This document shows, piece by piece, positions 28,522 through 40,098 of a stretch of DNA of 52,789 nt. The notes beneath the pieces are model-generated. The model saw only the letters and a list, made by a program, of their open reading frames with translations. It made no database searches and was not told where the DNA came from. The translations under genes and the position numbers were made by a program. Each line of letters opens with the position of its first letter. The first letter of the stretch is position 1. The stretch is from Candidatus Faecimonas gallistercoris (GTDB lineage Bacteria; Bacillota_I; Bacilli_A; RF39; UBA660), in contig DVGU01000057.1 of the NCBI GenBank assembly GCA_018712565.1, positions 1 to 52,789 of the forward strand, written 5' to 3'.

Positions 28522-30495
28522 ATGCCAATTCCTTATATTATCATTTTAGTTATAGTTGTATTAATAATTATCTTTTTATATTTTATTGAACCACTTATAA
28601 CTAGGCAGAAAATTAAAGATAATAATGAACATGGTAGTGCTAGGTGGTCAACTTTTCAAGAGATTAAAAAGAACTTTAGAAAAGAGAAGATAAATAATAT
28701 TATTGAAAGTGGTTTTCCAGTTTATTATTCAAAAGATAATAAATATGTATGGTTTGATATGACAACACCTCATTGGATTTATCTAGGATCAACTGGTAGT
28801 GGTAAAAGTGCTACTGCTGTTATTCCAGAATGTAGTTTTATAGCAACTGCTAAAAATAAAAAGAGTGTTTTTATTACTGACCCAAAGGGAGAAATTTTTT
28901 CTACAACAAGTAAGATGTTTAAAGATAATGGTTATAATGTATTTACATTGGATTTTAGAAATCCAGAATATTCTAATCATTCTAATTTACTTGAAACTGC
29001 AATAAATGAATATGAACTTTTTGATAAAAACGAGAAATTAAGTGATAAAGAAAAAAATGAAGAACTAAAAATTAAATATAAAAATGAGGCAATAACACAT
29101 TATGCTCAATGTAATCAAATAGTAAATGATATATGCACTATGATTATGGCTGATAAGACTGCAAAAGAGGCTTTTTGGAATAATAGTGCAAGTGATTTAT
29201 TATATGGTATTATTTTTTTGTTTTTAGAAGATTATGCTGATGGAAAAATTAAAAGAGAGCAAATAACATTAACATCTATGAAAAAATTTCAAAATAGTTC
29301 CATGACTGACAAAAACATAAAATCATTAAGAAAATATGTAGAGGCAAAGCCTTATGGATTTAAAAGTAAAGATAAATTGATACCAATTATTTCTACTAGC
29401 GAAAACACTTATAAAAGTATAACATCAATATTCAATGAAAGAATGACTCTGTTTGATGATGTAAATGTAGAAAATATAACATCAAATTCTGACTTTGATT
29501 TTGATATATTAGGAAAAGAGCCGACGGTATTGTATTGTTGCATACCTGATGAATCTAAAATATATTACACTTTAGTATCAGTAGTAGTATCTTTAATCTA
29601 TAAAAGATTGGTATTGTTATGTAATCAACAACCTAATAAAAAGTTACCAATCGAACTTGTATTTTTACTTGATGAATTTGCAAATACACCACCTTTACAG
29701 GACATTGAAACAATCGTATCAGTAGCTAGGAGTAGAGGAATGTATTTTCAATTTTTCTTACAAAGTTTTGCCCAACTTGATAATTTATATGGTAAAGAGG
29801 TTAGTCAAATAATACAAGATAACTGTGGACTTGCTTATTTAAAAACAAATACACAAGAAACAGCTGAAGCAATTAGTTCAAGACTTGGAACTCATGGAGT
29901 AGAAACCACCTCATTAAATTACTCTATTAGTTTACTTAATAATAATGGGAGTAAAGGCACAAGCCTTATTTCAAGAAGATTATTAACTGCTGATGAGATA
30001 AAACAATTACATTATAAAACTATTATATTCCCAACAATAGGTTATCCAATCTTTCGTGATACAGTAATTTATCAAAAGTTTAGTTGTTATAAAAAGGGAT
30101 TTATTGATAGAAAAATAAGACCACTTGAAAGACTAGCAAATACATACTATACAGTAGAACAATTAAAATTCAATAATAAAGAAAGTAATCAAGAGCCTAA
30201 ACTTGATACTGCTGAATCTAAAATTAAAACAAAGTTAGTATCAATAATAAATGAGGTATTAAAAGTCTTTGGAAAAATTGATTTTAATGTTGAATACGTT
30301 AAAGATGATGATAACATCATAGCCCAGTTGTATTTAGCACCACCATTATCAACTAACGATCTAAAAGAGTTAGAAGAATTAAGTAGTAAATTAGATTTTT
30401 TCTATAATGCTATATCAGATAAAGGAAAAGTTAATCGTAAAAATAGAAACTCATTAATTGAGGTTTTTTTAGTTAATAAAGAAAAAGAAATGTGA
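28522..30495 (+). CDS. VirD4/TraG-like type IV coupling protein
   Basis: YLGSTGSGKSATAVIPE Walker A; IELVFLLDEFANTPPL Walker B; N-terminal TM. Confidence 0.92.
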   Translation: MPIPYIIILVIVVLIIIFLYFIEPLITRQKIKDNNEHGSARWSTFQEIKKNFRKEKINNIIESGFPVYYSKDNKYVWFDMTTPHWIYLGSTGSGKSATAVIPECSFIATAKNKKSVFITDPKGEIFSTTSKMFKDNGYNVFTLDFRNPEYSNHSNLLETAINEYELFDKNEKLSDKEKNEELKIKYKNEAITHYAQCNQIVNDICTMIMADKTAKEAFWNNSASDLLYGIIFLFLEDYADGKIKREQITLTSMKKFQNSSMTDKNIKSLRKYVEAKPYGFKSKDKLIPIISTSENTYKSITSIFNERMTLFDDVNVENITSNSDFDFDILGKEPTVLYCCIPDESKIYYTLVSVVVSLIYKRLVLLCNQQPNKKLPIELVFLLDEFANTPPLQDIETIVSVARSRGMYFQFFLQSFAQLDNLYGKEVSQIIQDNCGLAYLKTNTQETAEAISSRLGTHGVETTSLNYSISLLNNNGSKGTSLISRRLLTADEIKQLHYKTIIFPTIGYPIFRDTVIYQKFSCYKKGFIDRKIRPLERLANTYYTVEQLKFNNKESNQEPKLDTAESKIKTKLVSIINEVLKVFGKIDFNVEYVKDDDNIIAQLYLAPPLSTNDLKELEELSSKLDFFYNAISDKGKVNRKNRNSLIEVFLVNKEKEM

Positions 30496-30509
30496 AAGAA
30501 GGTGTAGGA

Positions 30510-30986
30510 ATGACTAATATTGGAGATTATATTGCAAAAGCAAGAATAGATAAAGGCTATTCTATGAGAAAACTGGCTAGATTAAGTGGATTAGATAATG
30601 CCACAATATCTAAAATAGAATCTGGTAAAATCAAAAATCCGAAATTATCATTAATAAAAACATTATGTAGATATTTAGATATTGCTTATGAAGATTGTCT
30701 TTATGTTATGCAATTAGGTGCAACTTATAATCCTAATAACAATATTTTAATGAATTATTATAATAATATTTCTGATGATGAATTAAAAAGCACTTATAAA
30801 AATATCATAGGTAAAATAAATGAATATGATAAAATTTTATCTTATTTACACCAACAATTTAATCAAACTGATGATAAGAAATTATTGATAGATACAATAA
30901 AGTCTTATGAATATGAAAATAGAACTAATAAATATATTAGAAAAATTTTAGAAGAAAAAATACTTAATAAATATTTGAATAGTTAG
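30510..30986 (+). CDS. XRE-family regulator
   Basis: [47 protein letters not shown]. Confidence 0.85.
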   Translation: MTNIGDYIAKARIDKGYSMRKLARLSGLDNATISKIESGKIKNPKLSLIKTLCRYLDIAYEDCLYVMQLGATYNPNNNILMNYYNNISDDELKSTYKNIIGKINEYDKILSYLHQQFNQTDDKKLLIDTIKSYEYENRTNKYIRKILEEKILNKYLNS

Positions 30987-30997
30987 GAGGGTTAAAA

Positions 30998-33900
30998 GTG
31001 AATAAAGAGTTTGTAAATGATTTTTTTAATATAAGAGATGAAACTTTAAAAGATATTCAAGATAATTCTTATAATTGGAATCGCTTTATTATCTACTGGT
31101 CTAAAATACTAGATGATTATAGCATTGATAATGTTCTTAACTTATATTCTTATAATTCTAGTGGTAGAGTTTTTAAGACCTTTGATGATTGGAATAGTGA
31201 GGAAATTGGTAGAAGAATAAAACCTAAAAGTAGAGGAATCCCAATAATTGTTAATGATGCAAAAATATATGTATTTGATATTAGACAAACTTATGGTAAA
31301 GAATATAGGACTTGGAATTATAATCACTATATTGATAAAGACATTTTAAATTATTATCAAGATAGTTATAATATTGAAAATGATGATAGTAAAACATTAT
31401 ATGAAAATTTTTATGATACGTTTTATGAAATATCATTAAATCAAATAATGAATAATTATAAAACAATGTCATCAGATGAAGTGGAGTTCGTTGCTAAAAC
31501 AATGACTTCACTTTTTTTAGCAAAATCTAATTTTAATATAAATAATCTTCCAACAGTTTATGAAATGCTGGAAAATATGGAAACTGACGATATTTTAAAG
31601 TGTATGCAGATAGCCAATAAAGAAACTGCAAACATATATAATGATTTTATAGAGAAAACTGATAATCTTATTTCCATACAAAATGTTATTCGGGAAAATG
31701 TACTTAATCAATTTAAAGAAGATACATTTATAAGTGAAGAACAAAAGCAGAACTTTATATCATCAATAGAACGAAATTCATTCTTTAATAGTGAGCATAT
31801 TGAAAATATCTATAATGGATATGTTACTAGATATGAACGTGCTTTTAAGAAAATGGTAAATAATATTGTTGATGAAATAACTACTGAAAGCAATGTAGAA
31901 AGTATTAAAGAAACTAAAGTTGATGATAGTGAGGAGATTAATACTGATACATCTTCAATAAGTGATGAAGAAAATGTTAGAGAACAAATGTCATTATTTG
32001 CACCTAGAGAAGAAGAACTCGCAAATAAAATATGTGATATTTTCAATTCTTTTGATACAAAATACCAAAATACATTTGAAATTAATAATGTGGAATTACA
32101 AAAGTGGGAACATATTAAAAGTAAAAAGAGAAATTTATCTATTATTTTAACAAGTTCTTTGATAGGAGAGTTTGCAGATAGAGATAATAGTTTTACTTAT
32201 TTTAATAGTGATAAAACTGATGAAATAAAGTTAAATAATAGTATTGCAAATAATTATTTTTTACAAGAATTATATAAAGATAAAGATTTTTCAATATCAT
32301 TTACTCCTAGTATGATTCATATATTTTGGCATAACTTTGATGATAAAACTTTTGATATGAATATTCCTAGTACAAAACTAGTAGATCAAAGTGAGATAGA
32401 TAATCAAGAGTTAGAAAAAATTGATGATGAAATATCTGCAATTAATAACGATAAAGAAATTGATTATAAAGTAACAACAGCTGAAATAATACCTACTCAT
32501 GATGGTGTTGAAACTAATGTTATAGAAAAACATACTTATAATACTGTTGGAGAAGAAATAGAAGAATATCCTAAAGTTAATTATCATATTGCTGATGATA
32601 AAACTGATACAAGTTTTGGTGCAAAATCGAGATTTGAAGATAACGTCAAAGCAATAGAATTATTAAAAAAGTTAGAAACCGAAAATAGGAATGCAACTAA
32701 AGAAGAACAAGATGTTTTAGCACGATATGTTGGTTGGGGTGGAATTGCTGATGCTTTTGATGAAAGAAAAGAAAACTGGAAGAGTGAGAGAGAAAGATTA
32801 AAATTACTTTTAAGTGATGAAGAATATAAATCAGCATCTCATTCTACATTATCTTCTTTTTATACTCCAAATGTTGCGATAGATGGAATATATAAAGCCT
32901 TAAAACAATTTGGTTTTGAAAAAGGTAATATTTTAGAGCCTAGTTGTGGTATTGGAAATTTCTTTGGTAGATTACCTAATGAATTTGCAAACTCTAAATT
33001 ATATGGAATAGAGTTAGATAGTATAAGTGGTAGAATTGCTAAAAAACTTTATCCTAATGCAAAAATAGAAATAAGTGGTTATGAAGAATCAAAAGTTAGT
33101 GATGACTTATTTGATGTAGCAGTTGGTAATGTTCCTTTTGGTAGTAATACAGTTTATGATAGAAGATACAAAGATAAGTTTTTAATCCATGATTATTTCT
33201 TCCAAAAGACATTAGATAAAGTTAGAGATGGAGGAATAATCGCTTTTATAACAACTGATGGAACTCTTGATAAAAAAGATACAAAGGTAAGAGAATACAT
33301 TGCAAAAAGGGCAGAGTTTTTAGGTGCAATAAGATTACCAAATAATATGTTTACAGATAATGCCAATGCTAAAGTTACATCGGATATTATTTTCCTAAAG
33401 AAACGTGATGAATTAAAACATGATGTAAGTGATGAAAGTTGGATTTATACAAGTGAATATGATGATGGAATAACAATTAATAATTATTATATTGATAATC
33501 CTGATATGATGCTTGGTAAAATGGAATTGCATTCAACTGCTTATGGTTTTGACAATACATTAAGTCCAGTAGATGAAGATATTAATGTTTTAATGAATAA
33601 AGCATTAGAAAAGTTACCAACTAATAACTATGAACAAACTACTTTTATTCAAAACGAAGATAATGATTACGAGGTACTTGATGCTGATGATAGTGTTAAG
33701 AATAATGCTTTTGTTATTATAAATCAAGATGGTAAAGATATAATTTATCAAAGGTCTTTTTCTAGTTTAGTTCCTTATTCTATTCAAGAGGGAATGGTAG
33801 CAAAAAGAATAATTGGTCTTTGCAAGGTAAAGAATGCTTTACGAGAAGTCTTTGATGTACAACTTAATGATGGCAGTGATGAAGAACTATCTTCAGCACA

Positions 33901-36900
33901 AGAAAAATTAAGTAAAGTGTATGATGAATTTTATAAAAAGTATGGTTATATAAATGATAGTGTAAACGCAAGAGCCTTTGATAGTGATCCAGATTATTAT
34001 TTGCTTACATCTATTGAAAATAAAATTAGTAAAGATGATGAAGAAAATGATAAACCTAAATATGAAAAAGGAGATGTATTTACAAAGAGAACTATCAGAA
34101 AAAGTAAAAAGATAACAAGTGCAGAAAATGCTGAAGAAGCATTAAGGTATTCACTTAACAATCGTGGGTGTGTTGATTTTGAATATATGAAAACATTATA
34201 TCCAAAAGAGGAAAGTGAAATCATTGATGAACTTGATAATTTAATTTATCAAGATCCTGAAAAGATAAATGATTTTAATTATGGTTGGGTAATAGCCAGT
34301 GAATATTTAAGTGGTAATGTAAAACAAAAATTAAATTATGCTAAAACAGTTAATGAGGATAATAAGTTTGATAGGAATATAGAGGCACTTGAAAGAGTAC
34401 AACCTAGACCACTTGAATATGATGAAATAAGTATTAAATTAGGCTCTACTTGGATACCAGAAGATGTATATCATGAGTTTTGCTGTGAACTTTTAGATAT
34501 TCCTAGTTGGAATAAGAGTCAACTAAAGATTAAATATGCAAAAGAGGTCAATACTTGGTTATTTCAAGCTAGTGGCTTATATGGATATGGAGTAAAAAAT
34601 ACAAGCACGTGGGGAACAGATAGAGCAGATGCTTTATCTTTAATTAAAAACTCTTTAAATCTACAAAGTGTAACTGTTTATGATAAGTTAGAAGATGAAA
34701 GGCGAGTTGTAAATCCAGTAGAAACTGCTAATGCTAGAGAAAAACAAGAGGCAATAAAGCAAGAGTTTAAAGAATGGATTTGGAAAGATGAAGATAGAAG
34801 AAATAGACTTGTAAAATTATACAATGAACAATTTAATTGTATGAAAGAAAGAGAATATGATGGTAGTCATTTAACTTTTGATGGTATGAATCCAAATATA
34901 GAACTTCGACCACATCAAAAAAATGCAGTTGCTCGTGTTTTATATGGTGGTAATACTTTACTTGCTCATGCAGTTGGTGCTGGTAAAACTTATGAATGTA
35001 TTGCTAGTGCAATGGAATTAAAGAGATTAGGTATAGTTAGTAAGCCAATGTTTGTTGTGCCGAATCATTTGTTAGGTCAATGGGCTAATGAAATTTTAAA
35101 ATTATATCCTACTGCGAATATATTAGTTGCAACACAAAAAGATTTTGAAAAAACAAGAAGAAAAAAACTTATGGGAAAAATAGCGACAGGAGAATGGGAT
35201 GCAGTTTTAATTGCTCACTCTAGTTTTGGATTAATTCCTATGAGTAAAGAGTATGAACAAAAACACATGGAAGGACAAATAGAAGAAGTAGTTAATGCGA
35301 TTGAAAGAATAAAAGCAGAAACTAATGATAGTTTAAGTGTAAAGAAACTAGAACAAATTAAAACTAGCATGGATACCAAACTAAAATCGTTAATTGATAG
35401 ACCAAAAGATGATGTGGTAACATTTGAAGAATTAGGTGTCGATGAATTAATTGTTGATGAGGCACACTTGTTTAAAAACTTACCTATGTTTTCTAAAATA
35501 AGAAATGTTGCTGGAATAAATAATAGTGAATCTAAAAAAGCAACAGATTTATTTATGAAGATAAGTTATGTATTAGAAAATAATGGTGGTAAAGGTGCAG
35601 TATTTGCAACTGGTACTCCTATTTCAAACTCCATGGGAGAACTATTTGTTATGCAAAAGTATTTGCAACTTGATAGATTGCGAGAAATGGGACTTGAACA
35701 TTTTGATGAGTGGGCATCAACTTTTGGAGAAATTGTTAATAGTTTTGAAATCGCTCCTGATGGTAGTGGTTTTAGAACAAAAGCAAGATTTGCTCAATTC
35801 TTTAATATTCCAGAATTAATGACTTTATTTAAAGAAATTGCTGATATTCAAACATCTAAAATGTTAGATCTACCAGTTCCTAAATTAAAAGGTGGAGATT
35901 ATAAAACAGTAGTTGCTCCAAAAAGTGATGAACTTGCTGAATATGTTAATAAGTTAGCAGAACGTAGTGAAATTATTAGGAATGGTTGTGATCCAAGGGA
36001 TGATAATATGCTTTTAGTAACCAATGATGGTAGAAAAGCAGCACTCGATTTAAGAATGATAGATCCTAGTATGCCAGATTTACCTAACTCAAAAATAAAT
36101 ATGGCAGTAGAAAACATTTATAGAATATGGTTAGAAAACAAAGATGACAAGTTAACGCAACTTGTCTTTTGTGATTTATCTACTCCTAAAAATGATGGTA
36201 CTTTTAATGTTTATGATGATATTAAAAACAAACTTATTGCTAGAGGAGTACCAGCAGATGAAATTGAGTATATTCATAACGCAAAAACTAATCCTCAAAA
36301 ATTAAAACTTTTTGAAGATATGCGAAATGGAACAAAAAGAATTTTAATAGGATCAACTTCTAAAATGGGAGCAGGAATGAATGTTCAAGATAAATTAATT
36401 GCTTTACATCATTTAGACTGTCCATGGCGACCATCTGATATTGAACAACGTGAAGGAAGGATTTTAAGACAAGGTAATCAAAATGATGAAGTGGAAATAT
36501 ATCGTTATGTTACTGAAGGTAGTTTTGATGCGTATTCTTATCAATTAATTCAAACGAAATCTACTTTTATTAATCAAATAATGTCTAACAGTAATGGTGG
36601 TGGAAGAACTGCTGAAGATTTAGATAGAGATACACTCACTTATGCAGAGGTTAAAGCTCTTGCTAGTGGGAATCCTTTGATTTTAGAAAAGTTTAAAGTA
36701 GAAAATGAATTAAAACAATTATACTTATCTAAAAGTAGATATGATAAATCACATATTGAACTTGAGGCAAAATATAATACAGAATTACCACGTAAATTAA
36801 AATATCAAAAGCAATATTTAAGTGGTCTTGAAGAAGATGTAAAAAATGTCAAAGATTTGTCTGCAGATAATTTTGTAATTACTATTAAAGATAAAATTTA

Positions 36901-37345
36901 TGATTCTAGGAAAGAGGCTAGTACAAAATTTTATGAAAGTTTTTCTCTTTTAAAGTCTAGAGAAGAAACTAAAATTGGAGAAATAAGTGGTTTTGATATT
37001 ATTGGTACTAAAGATGAGTTATGGTATAAACCAGTTATTTATATACAAGGTGCTGGAAAGTATAAAGTTGAAATTAGTAATACTGATGAAATAGGTAATA
37101 TTTTAAAATTAGAAAATATGCTAAAAAGTTTTGAAAATAAAATTGGTACTGCTAAAGAACAAATCGCTTATACTGAAAAACAACTTATAGATGTTAAAGA
37201 GGAACTTGATAAACCATTTACACAAAAAGATAGAATTAAAGAATTACAAAAAGAAAAAGCAAGAATTGATAGTGAACTTGATTTAGATAAGCAGGAAAAC
37301 AATAGAAGTGTTGAGAAAACAACTGAAGAAGAATTAGAAAGATAA
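30998..37345 (+). CDS. Giant N6-methylase-like plus SNF2-family helicase fusion
   Basis: [13 protein letters not shown] (SAM motif), VGNVPFG (motif IV-like), [13 protein letters not shown] (Walker A), [26 protein letters not shown]; ends EEELER. Confidence 0.9.
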   Translation: MNKEFVNDFFNIRDETLKDIQDNSYNWNRFIIYWSKILDDYSIDNVLNLYSYNSSGRVFKTFDDWNSEEIGRRIKPKSRGIPIIVNDAKIYVFDIRQTYGKEYRTWNYNHYIDKDILNYYQDSYNIENDDSKTLYENFYDTFYEISLNQIMNNYKTMSSDEVEFVAKTMTSLFLAKSNFNINNLPTVYEMLENMETDDILKCMQIANKETANIYNDFIEKTDNLISIQNVIRENVLNQFKEDTFISEEQKQNFISSIERNSFFNSEHIENIYNGYVTRYERAFKKMVNNIVDEITTESNVESIKETKVDDSEEINTDTSSISDEENVREQMSLFAPREEELANKICDIFNSFDTKYQNTFEINNVELQKWEHIKSKKRNLSIILTSSLIGEFADRDNSFTYFNSDKTDEIKLNNSIANNYFLQELYKDKDFSISFTPSMIHIFWHNFDDKTFDMNIPSTKLVDQSEIDNQELEKIDDEISAINNDKEIDYKVTTAEIIPTHDGVETNVIEKHTYNTVGEEIEEYPKVNYHIADDKTDTSFGAKSRFEDNVKAIELLKKLETENRNATKEEQDVLARYVGWGGIADAFDERKENWKSERERLKLLLSDEEYKSASHSTLSSFYTPNVAIDGIYKALKQFGFEKGNILEPSCGIGNFFGRLPNEFANSKLYGIELDSISGRIAKKLYPNAKIEISGYEESKVSDDLFDVAVGNVPFGSNTVYDRRYKDKFLIHDYFFQKTLDKVRDGGIIAFITTDGTLDKKDTKVREYIAKRAEFLGAIRLPNNMFTDNANAKVTSDIIFLKKRDELKHDVSDESWIYTSEYDDGITINNYYIDNPDMMLGKMELHSTAYGFDNTLSPVDEDINVLMNKALEKLPTNNYEQTTFIQNEDNDYEVLDADDSVKNNAFVIINQDGKDIIYQRSFSSLVPYSIQEGMVAKRIIGLCKVKNALREVFDVQLNDGSDEELSSAQEKLSKVYDEFYKKYGYINDSVNARAFDSDPDYYLLTSIENKISKDDEENDKPKYEKGDVFTKRTIRKSKKITSAENAEEALRYSLNNRGCVDFEYMKTLYPKEESEIIDELDNLIYQDPEKINDFNYGWVIASEYLSGNVKQKLNYAKTVNEDNKFDRNIEALERVQPRPLEYDEISIKLGSTWIPEDVYHEFCCELLDIPSWNKSQLKIKYAKEVNTWLFQASGLYGYGVKNTSTWGTDRADALSLIKNSLNLQSVTVYDKLEDERRVVNPVETANAREKQEAIKQEFKEWIWKDEDRRNRLVKLYNEQFNCMKEREYDGSHLTFDGMNPNIELRPHQKNAVARVLYGGNTLLAHAVGAGKTYECIASAMELKRLGIVSKPMFVVPNHLLGQWANEILKLYPTANILVATQKDFEKTRRKKLMGKIATGEWDAVLIAHSSFGLIPMSKEYEQKHMEGQIEEVVNAIERIKAETNDSLSVKKLEQIKTSMDTKLKSLIDRPKDDVVTFEELGVDELIVDEAHLFKNLPMFSKIRNVAGINNSESKKATDLFMKISYVLENNGGKGAVFATGTPISNSMGELFVMQKYLQLDRLREMGLEHFDEWASTFGEIVNSFEIAPDGSGFRTKARFAQFFNIPELMTLFKEIADIQTSKMLDLPVPKLKGGDYKTVVAPKSDELAEYVNKLAERSEIIRNGCDPRDDNMLLVTNDGRKAALDLRMIDPSMPDLPNSKINMAVENIYRIWLENKDDKLTQLVFCDLSTPKNDGTFNVYDDIKNKLIARGVPADEIEYIHNAKTNPQKLKLFEDMRNGTKRILIGSTSKMGAGMNVQDKLIALHHLDCPWRPSDIEQREGRILRQGNQNDEVEIYRYVTEGSFDAYSYQLIQTKSTFINQIMSNSNGGGRTAEDLDRDTLTYAEVKALASGNPLILEKFKVENELKQLYLSKSRYDKSHIELEAKYNTELPRKLKYQKQYLSGLEEDVKNVKDLSADNFVITIKDKIYDSRKEASTKFYESFSLLKSREETKIGEISGFDIIGTKDELWYKPVIYIQGAGKYKVEISNTDEIGNILKLENMLKSFENKIGTAKEQIAYTEKQLIDVKEELDKPFTQKDRIKELQKEKARIDSELDLDKQENNRSVEKTTEEELER

Positions 37346-37355
37346 TTTTTTTTGC

Positions 37356-37471
37356 AAAAAACACTTGCATAATTTCTTTTTTTAAGTGATAAATAAATCG
37401 AAGAAAAAATGCTATATAACTACTTTAATTTCTTTAAATTTAGTTTTAATGCAAAGCGTTGAATAGTTATA
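37356..37471 (+). repeat. Bipartite repeat copy 2
   Basis: See copy 1 at 12146-12261. Confidence 0.6.
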
Positions 37472-37545
37472 AGCATAAAAATAAAAAGTCTGTTAAAAGG
37501 GCTAAAACAGGCTTTGGTAGTAATATGTATGGGAGGAATGATAAT

Positions 37546-38049
37546 ATGTATATTACTAATACGACAGAACAAGTCGTAAAATTAATTGAACAGTTAGAAA
37601 TTAAGTCTGATTTGACTAAATTGAAATTTTTGATTTATATATTTGATTTATTAAATAATAACCAAATAAATGATAAAAATGAGGTTAATCCAGATTTAAT
37701 TGATGATGGTGAATTAAAGATATTTAATTTTGAAGTGATTGGATTATCTCCAAACGCAGGTAATCTTTTATTACAGTATTTTGCTATGCTTTATAATGGT
37801 ATGACTGATAGTAAAGATGCGTATGAAGATAATGGAAATATTTTAGGTATTAATTGTGATAAAACTGATAAAGAATTTGCATCTAAATTTGAAAGACTAG
37901 ATTTTAATGAAAAATTAGATGTGTTTAGTGAGATAATAATTAGATATGATAATGAAACTTACTTTAATGAAAAGACTTTAGTATTGTCGCTTGATTCAAA
38001 GTTAAGTGGATATGATATTGCAAAACAAATTCAAAATTTTAAAAATTAA
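37546..38049 (+). CDS. Hypothetical element protein
   Basis: ATG at 37546 with RBS gggagg; upstream TTG extension is likely leader. Confidence 0.6.
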   Translation: MYITNTTEQVVKLIEQLEIKSDLTKLKFLIYIFDLLNNNQINDKNEVNPDLIDDGELKIFNFEVIGLSPNAGNLLLQYFAMLYNGMTDSKDAYEDNGNILGINCDKTDKEFASKFERLDFNEKLDVFSEIIIRYDNETYFNEKTLVLSLDSKLSGYDIAKQIQNFKN

Positions 38050-38164
38050 GATTATATGTATCTATAAATTGTTATTTGAAAACTTAATATTCTAAATAAT
38101 GATTTGCAAGGTGTATTCTCTTTCATTAAGAAAATATTGAGTTTCAAATTACGATAAATTAATG

Positions 38165-38187
38165 GAACTCAATAGAGTTCTTTTTTT
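38165..38187 (+). terminator. Rho-independent terminator
   Basis: GAACTC AATA GAGTTC TTTTTTT. Confidence 0.75.
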
Positions 38188-38225
38188 GTGACTTTAATAA
38201 TATTCTTAATGGAAGGGAGATAAAA

Positions 38226-38396
38226 ATGATAAATTCTAGTGAACAACTTAATTATGAAGTGGAATTAATTTTAAATGAAAATTTATATAAAAAGAAAATA
38301 ATTACAGAAGACGTTTATAAAAAAGTTAATGAAAGATTGCTTAAATTAATAGAAATATATAAAACAAAAAATAAACCTATTAATGATAGTGGTTAA
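38226..38396 (+). CDS. 56-aa small protein upstream of recombinase (SHOCT-like; directionality-factor candidate)
   Basis: MINSSEQLNYEVELILNENLYKKKIITEDVYKKVNERLLKLIEIYKTKNKPINDSG; RBS gaagggag. Confidence 0.55.
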   Translation: MINSSEQLNYEVELILNENLYKKKIITEDVYKKVNERLLKLIEIYKTKNKPINDSG

Positions 38397-38415
38397 TAGG
38401 TAGAAAGGAGACATT

Positions 38416-40098
38416 ATGGAGTTATATAAGATTAGAAGTAGAATTTCAATGGGAGAAAGTTTATATGATCTTCCTTTAAAAGTTACATTTTATGCTCGTG
38501 TATCTACCGACAAAGATGTACAGTTAAATTCGTTAGATAATCAAGTTATGTATTTTAGAAATTTGATAACTGAAAATAAAAATTGGACATATGTTGATGG
38601 ATATATTGATGAAGGTATAAGTGGAACAAGTGTTAATAAAAGGGAAGATTTTTTAAGAATGATTGAAGATTCTAAAACAGGAAAGTTTGATTTGATTTTA
38701 ACGAAAGAAATATCACGATTTTCAAGAAGTACACTAGATAGTATCAAATATACACAAGAATTATTAGAAAATGGTGTTGGAGTTTTATTTCAATCGGATA
38801 ACATAAATACCATAATGCCAGATTCAGAACTTCGTTTAACTATTATGGCTAGTATTGCACAAGAAGAAGTTCGTAAATTAAGTGAGAGAGTGAAGTTTGG
38901 AATGAAAAGAAGTATTGAAAAAGGAAAAGTATTAGGAAATAGCGTTATTACAGGTTATAAAAAAGAAAATGGAAAATTAATAATAGTCGAAAAAGAAGCA
39001 GAAATGATAAGAATAATTTACGAAATGTATGCAACTGGAGAACATGGATTAGGTTATATATCTAATTATTTATATGAAAAAGGTTTTAAAACGAGAAAAG
39101 GTGGGTATATTCATACTACTACGTTGAGAAGAATTATAACTAATCCAAAATATAAAGGGTTTTATTGTACAAATACGGTTAAGCATTTGGATTATAAAAC
39201 ACACAAACAAATTAGGTTGCCTCAAAGTGAATGGGTAGTTTATGATAGCAATGGAGATATACCTGCTATTGTATCTCCTGTACTATGGGATAAAGCAAAT
39301 GAAATACTTGCAAATAAATCAAGTGGATATTGTGCAAAAATAAAAGATATGGGTGCATTCAAAAGGACAACAACTTATGGTGGATTACTTATATGTGCAG
39401 AACACAATGTTGCATTTAGAAGATTAACATCCAATAATAAAAATGTAAGCTGGAAATGTGGAGAAATGTTAAGACGTGGTATTTCTGCCTGTGAAAGCCC
39501 TATACTTTATGAAACTGAGTTAGATGATATTTTTCATAAAGTAATTGATAAATTGATAGAAGATAGATCAAAAATTGTTAAACATTTATCTGAATTATAC
39601 AAAGAAGCAAATAGTAGCAAAAATTATGAATATGAAATAAAAAAAGTATATAATCAAATAGATGAAATTAATTTAAAGAAAAATAAGTTATTGGATTTCT
39701 TGATGGAAGAAGTTGTTAGCAGAGAAGAGTATCAACGAAGAAATACAGAATTAGAACAAGAAATTGAAAATTTAAACAATAAAATAATTAAATTAAAAAG
39801 TGATGAACTATATGAAAAACAATTAAAGAAGAAGTATAAAGAAATAGATGAAAAAATTAATAATGAAGTAGATAGCGAGGAATCATTCCGAAAACTAGTT
39901 CAACTTCTTATTGAAAGAGTTGTTGTATCTAAAATAGATGGGAATAGGAGAAAAGTTAAATTAGATATTTATGCCAATGTAGTTGGTAAAAAATTAACTG
40001 TCTATGATAAGACAGTTTTAGACGACTCCTATTCATCACCATGTAGTCATAAGGAAAATTATGACTGCTATTCTTGCAATAGAGAATGGAAATCTTAA
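38416..40098 (+). CDS. Large serine recombinase (ICE integrase)
   Basis: FYARVSTDKDVQLNSLDNQ catalytic motif, KEISRFSRSTLD, zinc-ribbon-like region and C-terminal coiled coil. Confidence 0.93.
   Translation: MELYKIRSRISMGESLYDLPLKVTFYARVSTDKDVQLNSLDNQVMYFRNLITENKNWTYVDGYIDEGISGTSVNKREDFLRMIEDSKTGKFDLILTKEISRFSRSTLDSIKYTQELLENGVGVLFQSDNINTIMPDSELRLTIMASIAQEEVRKLSERVKFGMKRSIEKGKVLGNSVITGYKKENGKLIIVEKEAEMIRIIYEMYATGEHGLGYISNYLYEKGFKTRKGGYIHTTTLRRIITNPKYKGFYCTNTVKHLDYKTHKQIRLPQSEWVVYDSNGDIPAIVSPVLWDKANEILANKSSGYCAKIKDMGAFKRTTTYGGLLICAEHNVAFRRLTSNNKNVSWKCGEMLRRGISACESPILYETELDDIFHKVIDKLIEDRSKIVKHLSELYKEANSSKNYEYEIKKVYNQIDEINLKKNKLLDFLMEEVVSREEYQRRNTELEQEIENLNNKIIKLKSDELYEKQLKKKYKEIDEKINNEVDSEESFRKLVQLLIERVVVSKIDGNRRKVKLDIYANVVGKKLTVYDKTVLDDSYSSPCSHKENYDCYSCNREWKS

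Noticed and set aside
37459-37545. N-terminal extension MNSYKHKNKKSVKRAKTGFGSNMYGRNDN of the 37546 protein
   Set aside because: Depends on a TTG start without a good RBS, whereas ATG 37546 has gggagg at proper distance. Kept only as part of the repeat/leader observation.
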